This document shows, piece by piece, positions 33,086-45,600 of a stretch of DNA of 64,000 nucleotides (positions within the stretch are counted from its first letter, which is position 1; the number at the start of each line of letters is the position of its first letter). The notes beneath the pieces were generated by a model. The model saw only the letters and a list, made by a program, of their open reading frames with translations, ran no database searches and was not told the origin of the DNA. The DNA lies in the NCBI RefSeq assembly GCF_011397635.1, contig NC_064755.1, positions 38,174,059 through 38,238,058 of the forward strand. The letters are read 5' to 3'. The translations under genes and the position numbers were made by a program. The DNA comes from Epinephelus fuscoguttatus (taxonomy: Eukaryota; Chordata; Actinopteri; Perciformes; Serranidae).

Positions 33086-33941
33086 AGAGTGTGGCACGGG
33101 CCACATATTTCTGTCGACAGTCATTATGTTTTATGTCTGAAACCGAACCGAGCCCGACATTATTTAATTAGCACTGAGCACTGAGTTTGTGTCACACAGT
33201 TGTTACGGTTACAGGCTATTTAACAGGCCGGGTGTGCGCTGTGGGTGCTCCACAAGAGGAAGACCTCTGTGTTTGAGATGGGAGCGGGCAGCAGGAGGTC
33301 TGAGGCTTCCAGTGAGGGGAGAGGGAGAAAGATAACAAAATAAGATAAAATAGGAAAAAACTGTCTCCCTCTTTTATTTAATTTTCAGTGTTTAATCAAG
33401 GCAGAGGCGGGTGGCGGGAGGTCCGAGGCTTCCAGCAAGGGGAGAGGTAGAAACAAACAGCCAATGTGTGTGTGTGTTCTGTTCAGGTGCTGTCACGTAA
33501 ATAACAGTGCCCAAGCGATAAACAGGACAGATAATAGGATTTTATTTATTTTAAAGTTAAAGTTAAAGTTCCACTGATTGTCACACACCAGAGTGTGTGA
33601 AATTTGTTCTCCGCATTTGACCCAGCTGCAGCAGTGCCGCGCTCGGGAATCATGTGGTGATCTAACCCCCCAATTCCAACCCCTGATGCTGAGTGCCAAG
33701 CAGGGAGGCAGTGGGTCCCATTTTTATAGTCTTTGGTATGACCCGGCCGGGGATCAAACCCACGACCTCCCAGTCTCAGGGCGGACACTCTACCACTAGG
33801 CCACTGAGCTACATTTTCACTGAAAGCTGACCGAATCCGACCCGAGCCCAAATACAATTTATACATTTTTGACCAAACCCGGAACGACCCGTCAGGACGC
33901 ATCGGGACCCGTCGGGCTTGGATCGGGTAGCCACACTCTAG
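33086..33941. mobile_element. DNA element with GAGTGTGGC ends, carrying a SINE
   Basis: TAGAGTGTGGC near 33,086 is inverted as GCCACACTCTA near 33,941. The interior contains the SINE at 33,552-33,810. Outside it, matching pieces (TGTCCTCTTTTGCC at about 33,001, GTCCTCTTTTCAGGG with ATGGTCACCCTA at about 34,118-34,156) suggest a larger decayed element around it. Confidence 0.55.
33552..33810 (-). mobile_element. tRNA-derived SINE
   Basis: Read on the minus strand it begins with a tRNA-like head containing an A box (TGGCCTAGTGG) and a B box (GGTTTGATCCC), continues through a body with CAGCTGGGTCAAATGCGGAG, and ends in (AACTTT)n, the simple-repeat tail. The Pol III boxes look intact, but activity is unknown. 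Confidence 0.87.
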
Positions 33942-34254
33942 TGTGTGTATGTGTCCCTATTGGGGCCTATCTGAATTTCTGTCTTTGAGAGATATTATTT
34001 TGTAATATAAATGAATTTTCTATCCATACATATAAACTTTAAATATATTAAAATTATAAGGCATCTTTGAGTAAACTGCGAGTATCATTTAAGTAGGCTA
34101 TCTCGAGGCCGGGCTGAGTGTCCTCTTTTCAGGGAATCAAAATATGGTCACCCTACCGGTATGTCACAGTGGGATGTCATCTAAGTAGAATGCAACCATC
34201 GTTAATGTTATTTAATACAGCTGTGCTTTTCCTACTGATGCATGTCATGTTTTA

Positions 34255-37200
34255 GAGGCCGTTTAGACGTACACAGTGATTCTGATAAACGGAGACATCT
34301 TCCTTTGTTTGTGCCCTTCGTTTACACGCAAACGGAGATTTCTCCTCTGAAAACGAGTCTTTCTAAAAACTCCGGCCAGAGTGGAGATTTTGGAAAACTC
34401 CGGTTGCGCGTTTGCATGTAAACGGAGATAAATATAGGCAGCTGACGTCACAGTATGCGCCGGAACTTGCGCCTTTGTCAAAAGTGCGACCTATCAACAG
34501 CTAGATAGATCTAGATAGATAGATCCTTCGGCAACAACCTCTCTCTAATACATCTAAGACGCTTATCGAAAACTTAAAAGATATAGGCTTATGTGAAATA
34601 TGGAGAACAACATATCCTACCAGGAGAGAATACTCATATTACTCTCAGGTGCATAAATCTTATTCAAGGATTGATTTTTTTATGACAAATATTGCTCTCA
34701 TAGACTGTATCTCAGAATGTAAGTATTTACCTAAAATCATATCAGATCATTCCCCTTTGACATTAACCATAAATTTTAAAACCGCTGTAGCACCAACAAG
34801 AGTATGGCGTTTCAACACTTTGTTCTTAGCGGATACTAAATTTGTGGAATTTATGAATACACAAATTGATATTTTCCTGGAAGCCAATCAGAGCCAGGGT
34901 TCTTGCCCTATTCTTATTTGGGAAACCTCGAAAGCTTTCTGTCGAGGTTGCATTTTTTCTTACTCCTCACACCTTTAAAAGAAAGGGAATAAAGAATTTC
35001 TGGCTCTGGAAAAAGAAATTAAGATGCTAGAAACTAAACATAGCGCTAACAAGGACAACGTCACTCTGCAGCAGCTAAATAGGGCAAAGTTAAAGTTGGG
35101 TACTATGAACACCCGAGCAGCTGAAATTCTAATTTTGAAATCAAAACAGAGTTATTTGGAGAAAGGTGAAAGTACTGGGAAATTACTTGCATGGCAAACT
35201 AAAAAGGCAGAGGAAGATAGAGCAATTCATAGTATTACTGGGCCTGATGGAAACATTAAAAGGGACCCTGTGACTATAAATATGATTTTTAGATTGGACA
35301 GAATAGAGTTAGCTAAAAACATCTCGCAGGTGGAATTGATAAAAGCCATTGACAAGTTACAAACTGGGAAGTCCCCTGGTAGTGATGGCTTACCTATTGA
35401 GTTTTACAGGTGCTTTCGAACCAGGATTTTGAGCCCATTTAAAAATATGATTGATTCAGCTCTCTCAAAAAATGAACTACCTGAGTCCCTTATGCTCACC
35501 ATTAGCACCCTTTTAAAAAAGAAAGACAAGGATCCATTACTCTGTACCTCGATGAGACCAGTGTCGCTTTTGAATACTGATCTCTGTCCCTTTTTGCCTG
35601 GGTAGAGGCACACGACAGGGGTGCCCACTGTCCCCTTACCTGTTCGCGCTCGCAATAGAGCCATTAGCAATTATGATCAGGTCACATAATAGGATATCAG
35701 GTATAACTATTGGAGCAGAAGCTCATGTTATAGCGTTGTATGCAGATGATGTTTTATTATATATATCCCAGACAGAATATTCATTACCAGCACTATTGGA
35801 TCTGTTAGGAAAATATGGATCTGTATCTGGCTTTAAGGTGAATTGGGGGAAAACTGAAATAATGCCCATTTCTAATTTTGATAGTAGCTCTCTTCAGAAC
35901 CAGTTTGAATTGAAATGGACGCAAAAATATATAAAATACTTGGGTGTACTGATCTCAAATAATTTAAAAGATATGTATAAAATTAATTACACCCCTGCAT
36001 TGGAAAACATAGAGGAAGATCTTAAACGATGGCAGACTCTCCCAATATCTATTTTGGGCCGTGTAAATGTATTAAAAATGAATATCTTACCTAGGTTAAT
36101 TTATTTATTTCAAATTCTCCCCATACAAGTTCCCGAGCACTTTTTCAAGAAAATTCAATCTTTGTTTTCCTCCTTTATTTGGAGTGGTAAAGTTCTGAGA
36201 GTTCGTATGAATGTTCTGTATCTTCCTCCTGAAGTAGGTGGACTTGGTCTTCCTAATATGAAATAATATTTTTGGGCAGCTCAGCTAAGACCACTGGCAC
36301 AATGGTTTAAAAAGCCTGGTGTATGGACCAGAACAGAAAATAATGATGTATTACCTTTGGATGTAAAGCATGCCCCTTACTGTGGAATGAAAAACCTTAG
36401 GAAAATAACTAGTAACCCAATTATACTTAACTCTGTGAGAATATGGAACTGTGCACACAAAATTATTAACTGGAATAAGCCTTTATCGCCGTTCGCTCCA
36501 ATATGGAAAAATCCTGCACTGCCTTCTATATTTTGTGACAGTGGTTTCAAACAGTGGGCAGAAAAAGGCATATTAACTCTTACTAATTTGTATGATAATG
36601 GAGAACTTCTGTCATTTAAACAGCTTCAAGATAAGTATGATAGACCTAGCTCACAGTTTTTTCGTTTTTTGCAATTAAGAAGTTTAATTCAGTCGATACA
36701 ACAAACATTGGAGGAACCGAAATCTTCAGTAATAGAGGAGGTATTAATAAATCAGAGAAACCAGCTAAATTACTGTCTAGACTTTACCAAGGTTTGATAA
36801 AAGCTTTTCCAGATGATACGTCTTCTACTAAGAAAAAATGGGAAGATGACCTTGAGGAAAATATTGATGAGGAGGATTGGTTGCAAATCTGGTCAAATGT
36901 ACATTGTGACACCTACAATTGGAGGCACAAGCTTTTACAATTTAAGATTCTGCACAGGACATACTATACTCCAGTAAAACTGCATGCCATGCATTCAGAA
37001 ATGTCTTTTTTGTGTTGGAGATGTAAAAGACAAAAAGGGTCACTTTTGCATATGCTGTGGTCTTGTGATGAACTCACACACTATTGGAAGGAAATATGTT
37101 CTGTTATCTCACTATGTCTAGATCTCAGTTGTATACCCAATCCTCGTCTCTGTTTGCTTGGTAATTTTAATTTTGGTGACTGTTACCAAAAGAAATTCTG

Positions 37201-37800
37201 CAATCTTGCTTTCATAGCTGCAAAAAAATGCATTGCTGTAAACTGGAAAACCCCTGCCCCTCCAACTCTATCTCAGTGGAAGGCAGAATTGTCAAGCTAC
37301 ATTCCATTTGATTATTTGTACTATAAAATGAAAGGAAAGCTGGATATATACGACAAAATATGGACTTCTTATGTAGCTTGTATAAACAGTTTTTAAATAT
37401 TTGTTAAAGTGGATTTCTGCCAATACTGGGGTGTGGTTGTTTGTTGGGGTTAGGGCTTGTATGAATTTGGAAATGGATTTGGAAATGGACCAATGCTGTG
37501 CTTTACTGTGGCCGTCCTTGCGGTCGTATATTTATGTATAGACATTTTGAATTATCTTTGATACTTGAATCCCTCCTCCCAATGTTAATCAAAGTCCCTA
37601 ATATTCCGTTACTTAAGAAGTGTTTTATTAATCCCAAAGGGAAATTCAATTGTTGCAACTTTTTATTTGGTATATTTAGAACTATCTGTATCTGTAGCTG
37701 TATCCTTAGCGGTGTCCTGTCTACTGTGTTTGTTTTGTGTTGTCTATCCAATGTTTTGTATTGTGATGTGTCTTACGCACAATTTAAAAATAAAAAAAAC

Positions 37801-37845
<45 letters not shown>

Positions 37846-38033
37846 GTGCGACCTATGTTGCTATGGTGACAATGGATACATGGAAGGCTTGGGCTTCTCG
37901 TTACACTGCCACCTACAGGTTTGGCATGCTCTTGTGTATATATACACGGGTAAGTGTAAACGAAGATCTTTTTGAAAATGGAGATGGTGAAATGTCCGTT
38001 TATGAAAATAGCCGGCAACGTGTAAACGGCCTC
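34255..38033. mobile_element. Harbinger-like MITE split by an L1 insertion
   Basis: The left end GAGGCCGTTTAGACG and the right end CGTGTAAACGGCCTC are inverted repeats, and both flanks are TTA (34,252-34,254 and 38,034-38,036), the TWA target of PIF/Harbinger elements. The element itself is only about 430 bp; an L1 LINE with target duplications occupies the middle. Confidence 0.82.
34495..37841 (+). mobile_element. L1-type LINE, 5'-truncated, decayed ORF2
   Basis: Plus-strand frames give, in order, the end of an endonuclease domain (YSRIDFFMTN), a linker, reverse transcriptase (GKSPGSDGLPIEFY, then the catalytic-type YADDVLLYI at about 35,740), the L1-typical EVGGLGLPNMK and YWAAQLRP-like region, and a C-terminal part with a CWRCKRQKGSLLHMLW zinc-knuckle-like segment. 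It has in-frame stops and internal deletions. The flanks are a perfect 15-bp duplication AAAAGTGCGACCTAT (34,480-34,494; 37,842-37,856). The tail is (TA)n. The first bases (GATAGATCTAGATAGATAG) look like filler. Confidence 0.92.
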
Positions 38034-38369
38034 TTAGTATCAGACAGGTAACTGCAGGGCTGATGAGGAAAGTGGGAACAGGTGTGTAGGTGGGCGTGGC
38101 AGTCAGGTGAATGGAGGGAAAGTTATCACTGTGGAATTATCTGTGATTTCTGTTGTTTCAGCAGAGGAAGAGTATTTAGATCCTTCACTGAAGAACTGCT
38201 CGTGTAGACGTCACAGAGCTGTGGACAGAGACCAAGCGGTGAGGAGAGAGCACAAACATAATTTTTCAAAAAGTACAAACCCAATGGAGTTTTTCATGTA
38301 GAACACATCACCACATCTGTCTGCGTTCACATTCTGTGTCTGTGTTGTTCATGTCGCACAGACACAAAT

Positions 38370-38578
38370 ATGTGTGTGTTTGTGTGTGTGTTGTTCATCT
38401 TAATTTAATGTCTATTTGTGCACTTCTTTTATTTTGACGTATTTTATTTTATGTCTATTTAATTATGAGCTGCTGGACAGCTGAATTTTCCTTCGGGGAT
38501 TTATAAAGTTCTTTCGATTCTATTCTATTGTAGTGTATGTGTCTGTGTGCTGTTCGTGTTGTGTAGACACAAATGTGT

Positions 38579-38621
<43 letters not shown>

Positions 38622-38866
38622 ATAGTGTGCGTATCTGTGTGTTGTACATGTTGCATAGACACAAATGTGTGTGTGTGTGTGTGTGTGTGTGTTAAATAGT
38701 GTGTGTCTGTGTTCATGTTGCATAGACACAAATGGCTGTGTTTGCATGTGTGTGTGTGTGTGTCTGTGTGTCTTAGTTTGTGTGCTTGTGCTACAGTGTG
38801 TGTGTTACATAATGTGTGCATCTATGTGATGTGTGTTTGTGTTGTTCATGTTGCAAAGATACAAAC

Positions 38867-38903
<37 letters not shown>

Positions 38904-38990
38904 TGAGTGTTGTTCATGTTGCATACACACAAATTGGTGTGTGTGCTTCTGTCACATTGTGTGTGTGTGTGTGCGTGTGCATGTGTTGAA
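38370..38990. repeat. Clustered (GT)n microsatellites
   Basis: GT/TG runs at 38,577-38,618, 38,667-38,691, 38,748-38,770, 38,871-38,901 and 38,957-38,975 are joined by a recurring linker of the type GTTCATGTTGCATAGACACA, so the whole is a compound repeat of roughly 120-bp units as well as a microsatellite cluster. Confidence 0.85.
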
Positions 38991-39328
38991 TCTTGGCAGT
39001 GAATTAGGGTGTTTTTCGTTGGGAGTCCAAAGCAGACCAAAGTTCTCATTAACAATCAATCCTTGTTTCTTTTCTCTTGTGTGTGTGTGTGGGGGGTATG
39101 TGGGGGTGTGTGTGTTACACCATACTTTCACTGTTTCCAGGAAACCGTCGCAGTATTCTGATTAAGACATGTGGACAACAGGAAGTCTGTTCGTGTGAAA
39201 ACAATCTGCTGGGACACTGTGTGTGTTTGTGTGTGTGCGTACTACGATGGTGAACAGATGAATGTTGTCAGTGATATAATGAAATCTGTAAAGCAGAGAC
39301 ATGTAGAGCTGCAGTTTGATCAACATGG

Positions 39329-39332
<4 letters not shown>

Positions 39333-39374
<42 letters not shown>
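39333..39374. repeat. (CA)n microsatellite
   Basis: An uninterrupted CA run of about 20 units lies 208 bp upstream of the predicted channel start codon, in the likely 5' untranslated or promoter region. Confidence 0.9.
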
Positions 39375-39581
39375 CAGGTAGGAGCCCACATGGCCCCAAC
39401 CCTGCAGACAGATGACTCTGGATGAATGACCTGCACATAAAACCAGTGAGGGAGTGGCATCAGACTCTACAGACAGACAGACAGACAGTCAGACAGAGAG
39501 GACGGCTGAGACAGAAACAAGTGGATGCAGAGGACAGTCAGCTGCAGCCATGGGGAGCAGAAAAATGTCCTTTTTTGAGAC

Positions 39582-39653
39582 ATGGAGGAGCAAGACGGAG
39601 AGAGGAGAACTTCTGCAGAGAGCCAATCAGCTGAGACTTCTTCCTTCACAGCT
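39582..39653 (+). CDS. Nav-like first coding exon (predicted start)
   Basis: ATG at 39,582 (context GAGACATGG) opens 24 codons, [20 protein letters not shown] onward, ending at donor GCT|GTAAGT in phase 0. This joins the next exon in frame, and an in-frame TGA two codons upstream sets the start. The frame of the nearby ATG at 39,550 would hit a stop after splicing. The product is an acidic/serine-rich extension not found at the usual Nav start, so this exon needs transcript support. Confidence 0.6.
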
Positions 39654-42600
39654 GTAAGTCTGATTCTTAGTGATCAATAACATCCATTACTTCAATGGAA
39701 ATATAACCAGAGCACATGCTACTGCAGGAGAACACTCAGGAGACAACAGTCCTTAAAGTGGTCAAAAGCTGCTGTCATCCTTAGACTTAGGAGGATCTTG
39801 AGGTTGTGTTTGAGGCAGTTCATTTCTGTGAGTCAGACCCCGCACTCAGAGGTGTGATGGCATACCCTTCATAGAGTGTGGGGCTGCAATTACCTATTTC
39901 ACATTTTGAACCATTTCCTCTATCCACTATGGGGCGCTGGAGAATGCACTAATGACACATCATGTTTTTGTAAATCAAATATAGACCACAGCATGTAAAT
40001 TTCAGGGAAATCAAAAGATGAGTGTCTGATAAGACGTGCTTCCTGTCGCCACTAGGTGGCGCTATGACTATCACGGAATATTGTCACATAGATGTGTTCA
40101 GGGTGGGACTATTATGAATCATGTAAAGTTTGGTGGACATCCGACCATTTACTCCGACATAGCAATTTCGTATCTCATGGCGAGACATCTAAATTCAGCG
40201 CTCTGCAGTGGGCGTGCCCTTCAATGTGAGAGAGATCTTGTAATAACTTTTGATCACAGTTTAGTTAAGCTCACACAAACCAAGTTTGAAGTCAATCTGA
40301 TTAATTCTGTAGAAGTTTGTTAAAATACAACACGTGGGAAATGCCAAAAATGACCAAGGAATTCAAAATGGCCGACTTCCTGTTGGGTTCAGGAAATAGG
40401 TCCAAGAGGCTTTTTTGTGCATCTGGGCATGATACACGTGTGTACCGATTTTCGTGCATGTCGGTGAAACATGCCGCAGAGGCTGCTCCTTAAAGGGGCG
40501 AGGCCAAGCCATTTTGTCCCGCCCACTGACGAAAGCCATATCACACGTAAATTTACATAACAACTCATATGCACGCACATTTTCAAATATGTTAAAACCC
40601 CCAAAACGGCAATTTACTTCTAGGAAAAATAATGATAATTCCTTTAGTTTCAATAGGGCCTTCGCCCGCCAATGGTCGGTGCTCGGGCCCTAGAAATGTG
40701 AACTATTACGTTAGTAACCCGAGACCAGTGTTTTTTAAGGTCAGAGTCTATTTCTGTCACATTTAGTGAAGAGTAATCTGCACAGACAGATGTTTTAATC
40801 AATTTTGTTAGAGTGCAGCTCGCCATTACTGCACTAGTATCATTCACTATTTCCCACAGGAGCAGTTGCTAGGTGACAGTGGAGTTCGGGCAGAGCTGCA
40901 GAATACCAGGATTGGGTCTCTGCTGCCCCCTGTTGGTACAGAGGTCTTCAGACGACTGACACCAGCTTCACTGGAGGAGATACAACAACGGCATGAAGCG
41001 GAGAAGGGGCGACCGAAGAAGAAGAACGAAAAGGTTCAAAATACCTTTCAGTTGTCAATTACAAGAATCAGATGGTGTTTACATTCTAACCAGCTCACAG
41101 GTCAAAACTTTTGACGAGTTGCTGACCAAAGTGACCTGCTGCAGGCTTACAAATGTCTGAAGAAGAAAAACCTCAAAATTAAACCTGCGAGCAGCGATCA
41201 ATACCTTCCAGCACGTCTGTGGTGCTGACAGGACAATGGTCCTCTGGTCATTTCTGCGGCCGCAGCACAACTTAGATGATAATGCCAGTGTGGAGTGTGT
41301 GACACTAGAAAAAATGGATTGCAAATGTATTACCATTTCCTGTGTCCACTGCCTGGTGCAATTTATGTCATGTTGCTGTATATCAGATGTAGACACACCA
41401 CGTACATTTCATGCAAGTCGGATATTCTTTAATGTCACATAAGGTTGACTTCCTGTTGTAAGTAGGTGGTGCTATGACTCAGAGTCAGTGTTGGTCTGTA
41501 GATATCTTCAGAAATTTGGGGCTTATATGACAATGTAAAGTCAAGTTACAACAGCTTCCTGTGTCATGTTGAAACAATGCAATTCACTGTTTCGCCACGG
41601 TAACAGCTTTACAATAAAACATCGTCAAGGTCCTCAGGCTTTTCTGAACACATTTGAGGAGGATGTGGTCAACCAGCTAAGAGCAGTACATCAAAGTATG
41701 ACACATGTCATTCCCTGGTGTCAATAGATGCAGCTATGACTATAACTCAACACTGGCATGTAGATGTTTTCAGACTCTTATCAGATTTGACCCAATCTGG
41801 AAATCCATCAGTTAAAACAAAACAAAACAAAAAAATTTCTTCCTTTACCTCTGGAGGCACTGCCCGTAGTTGTTAGATGAACAGAAGTGCAGGGGCCTTG
41901 GGGATTGCTCACCCCCTTCACTTCCGGCGGTGCCCCCAGGGAATCGCCTTGTTGTTTACAAATACTTCCAGGTAGAAAACCAGCACAGTTTAGCTATATA
42001 TCTATATCTATATATATGTATACATATATATATATATATATATATATATGTATACATATATCTATATATATGTATACATATATATAGATATAGATATATA
42101 GCTAAATATATATATATATATATATATATAGCTATATATATATATATATAGCTATATATATATATATATATATATATGTATACATATATATAGATATAGA
42201 TATATAGCTAAACTGTGCTGGTTGCTGGTAAACTGTGTATACATATATATATATATATATATATGTATACATATATATAGATATAGATATATAGCTAAAC
42301 TGTGCTGGTTTTCTACCTGGAAGTATATTATATAGTATATATAGTATATAGTATATATATATATATATATATATCACATTTTTCACACATTATATCACCG
42401 TTTAGACTAATCTGATGTTTGTAAAGTATAAACACAATGACTGAACAAACATTACTATTTCTGTGTGCACGTTTTGTAATTAATAACATGGTTATCGTAG
42501 ATTAGCTGGCTAACCGTTAGCTGTTAGCCCCGTTAGCGGTGTCTGTAATAACTCAGTAACTCAATAAACGGTCTGTGAAAAAAATATTTTTCCAGCGGAT

Positions 42601-45600
42601 ATCTTAGTTACAACATTATTGAGCTAGCAAAGCAGTTTCGTGTTGCTATGTGTGGTATTTATTCAGTTTTGGGAAATCACGATGTCTAGAAAGCATCAGT
42701 GGCTGCAGCTGACAGGGACAGCTAACAGCCTAACAGCAGCAGCAAAGCTAACATCAGGACGTCATCTGTTAAAAGCCTCCCGTTGTCTGATACGACATGA
42801 AACTACTCCAGTTAGCTCAGTCATGTTGTAACTAAGACATCCGCTGGAAAAAATATTTTTTTCACGTTGACGAGACGGCGTTTTGGGTGGAGCGGTCACC
42901 ATGGATGCGGAGCTTGCTGTTTCTGTAGGTACACATTTCCTTGGGACACCTGCACGTCTCTGCTCTGCCCCCTTCATTGTGATTGGCTAAAGCGCAGCAT
43001 CATTCAAACTCAAAGCCCTGCCTTACCCCCATTGTAGTCTTGGAATGTTTCATGTGCATCCCAAATTTTGTATGTGTAGGTGAAACGAATCACGACTTTA
43101 TTGAAATGTTGTATGTGGCCATTTTGTGACACCTGCTCACAAAACCAGCTCTGAACTTGCTGATTTTTGTGAGTTTTCAAAAATGTGAAAATATGTTCCT
43201 CGTTTTTTGGTGTTTGGGCCCTAAGGCCCTGACACACCAAGCCATCGGTGGGCTGTCGGTAAGCATCTGTGGCCTAAGTCTTTGCTGTCGTAATGTCACC
43301 TGAGACAGAAGAGCCCATCGGTGATCTAAATAACAGTGAGCAGCTGGAGACGAGAAGTGTGTAAACAAACAGCTAAGGTCAAGAGGGAGTACGATCTGAT
43401 CGAAACAAATTTGTGACATGAGGTAAGATTATTTTTCTTTAGCCACAGAGCTCTTTGGCAGAAACATTTTGTGATAGTTTGTGTTATTGTTCTTTGGCGC
43501 ACAGTCAATATGCTTTGTTCTTTCAACATCGGATTCTGTTGTTATTTTGCGAGATGGCTAACTAGCATCATGACAATTTTCTGGTTCCCTTTTTGAATGA
43601 CAACTACATACTACCACCATCTGCTGGTGTGGAGATTTATTTCCTCTCACAGTGGTGCAAAACGTACGTGCTGGTTGGCTGCTGTAGTCTGTGCAGTGTG
43701 TTCATGTGCAGGTTTTTGGGAAACACAGGCAATGTGAAACGGCACAACAGTCTGCTGTTGTCACTGTTAGTTCTTCAATGACGGTTTGGTGTGTATGGGC
43801 CATTAAACATGTCTGCACATGACACATACACGGTTTACACAAAAGCCAGATCCTCCTCTCTGTTTGTCTCTCTCTGTGGTTGACAGGTGGCGAAGAGTGA
43901 CCTGCCCAAACCAGCCAGTGACCTGGAGGCAGGGAAGCAACTCCCATTCTTCTTTGGGGCCCCCCCTCCTGAGCTTCTGAACACCCCTCTGGAGGAGCTG
44001 GATCCCTACTACCAATCAAAGAAGGTCTCTTTCTTTCATTCAAAACAGACTTCTGAAACATGTCATCACGTTAAAACCAGGTTTATAAGTATGAAAACCT
44101 GATAAGGCAATTTTCAGAAGGTTTGTGAGCTGTTGCAGAGGGTCGGTGTCACAGACACAACACCACAGTTAAAGATAGACTGTTCTGTTTGCAAACAGTT
44201 TCACCAGTGAAAGTGAAAGTCAACCCCAGCTTTGTCCATTTGATGTTTCGCTCTCTATAATTGTGGTTACTGCTGGATGAGTCTATACATTTGTATTTTG
44301 TTTATTTTTTAATCCTACAAAGTATATTTTTGACGAAATGTACTCCTCACTGCCCGTAAGCGACAGGAGTCACTCTGACACCTGTGTGTCTCTCTGCAGA
44401 CGTTCATCGTGCTGGGTAAAGGAAACATCATCCACAGGTTTAATGCTGAGTCGGCCTGTTACCTGTTGAGTCCATTCAACCTGCTGAGGACTGCCGCCAT
44501 CAAGATCCACATTCACTTATATCCTTTATGATGTCACACTCTGCTCCTCCCTAGCCCAGTAACACCATCCTGATGACTCAAGCTCAACATTCTGTTTTCG
44601 CTCTCAGTATCAGTCTGGCCCCGCTGCCACCCCAAACACTTTCAGTGGGCGGGAGTTCTCGCCTTGACAGACAAACACCTTCAGCAAATCAGCGTAACAA
44701 AACACCAGGGAGCAATCTCTTGTTCTTGTATTATTGTTTCTGCAATAACTTCACTTACTGTTGCTGTGCTGTGTTTACTCCTGCACAATGTGATTTTGCC
44801 AAGCAGGACATGCTCCTGGAACAACATCCCACATCACATTCCTGGACCAACATTGCAATCAACCAATCACAGCCCTCTGACATCATTAGTGTGCTGCTCC
44901 TGTGCTTCTTTTAAAATTTCGTTGTGCTTCTTCAGAGCTAAGCTAATTTTCCAAATTCAAGTTAGTACAAATAAACAAAATCCTCAGTAACGTTAAACAA
45001 AAACCTTTTAAGCTACGACGAGGTTAATGAGTTAGCTTCCTAAGCAGGTAGGCTATGCTAACTAGCTTGCCAGTAGGCTTTGTTCACTAACAAAGATTGT
45101 GAATATAATTTTCCAGTTGCAAATACGTTTTTATAGCCTATAAAGAAAAACTCTTGCAAAAATAGTTTAAAATAGGCGTTGAAAAAGGAGGGAAAATGTG
45201 TCCAGGTCTGATTGGTTGATTGCAAAGTTGGTCCTGGAAGGCGATGTGGGATGTTGATCCAGGGGCATGTCCTACTTGGCAAAATTACATTGTGCATCGG
45301 GCGCTTGTTACGTCGAGAGCTGCCATTACTGTTCAGCAAGTGGCCTGCATTTTGCGTCATCAGCTACTAAGCAGTCCCTGATTGGCTGCTTACGTTGTCA
45401 ACTACAGTGCAGATCCCTGATTGGTCCAGATTGGATTATCATTTCTGGAAAGTGTTGGGGTCCGCTCATAATTCCGACATCCCATTATTCCGACATCCCA
45501 TTGTTCCGAAAATGACCCATTGTTCCGAAATCTCAATGTTTCGACATCCCATTGTTCCAACCATATTAAACCCATTGTTACGAAGTCCTGTTGTTCTGAA

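Larger units (their letters stand above)
27897..39581. other. Intergenic region, repeat-rich
   Basis: About 11.7 kb separate the laminin stop from the first sodium-channel coding exon. No conserved gene was found on either strand. Repeats fill about half of it and are listed individually. Stretches 27,900-28,550, 28,700-29,370, 30,260-31,660 and 32,600-32,980 show only AT-rich sequence or unassigned repeats. An untranslated leader exon of the channel may be hidden here. Confidence 0.6.
41034..43886 (+). other. 2.85-kb Nav-like intron, several inverted repeats
   Basis: It contains a TA-rich palindrome (41,965-42,330), a short foldback element (42,575-42,865) and a MITE (43,225-43,801), listed separately. 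Bases 41,450-41,850 look like further dispersed repeat without clear ends. Confidence 0.55.

Noticed and set aside
39454..39657. Start of the channel at ATG 39,454 or 39,550 ([12 protein letters not shown])
   Set aside because: That frame leaves phase 2 at the donor 39,654 and gives an immediate stop (TGC TAG) after joining the next exon; the ATG at 39,582 fits.
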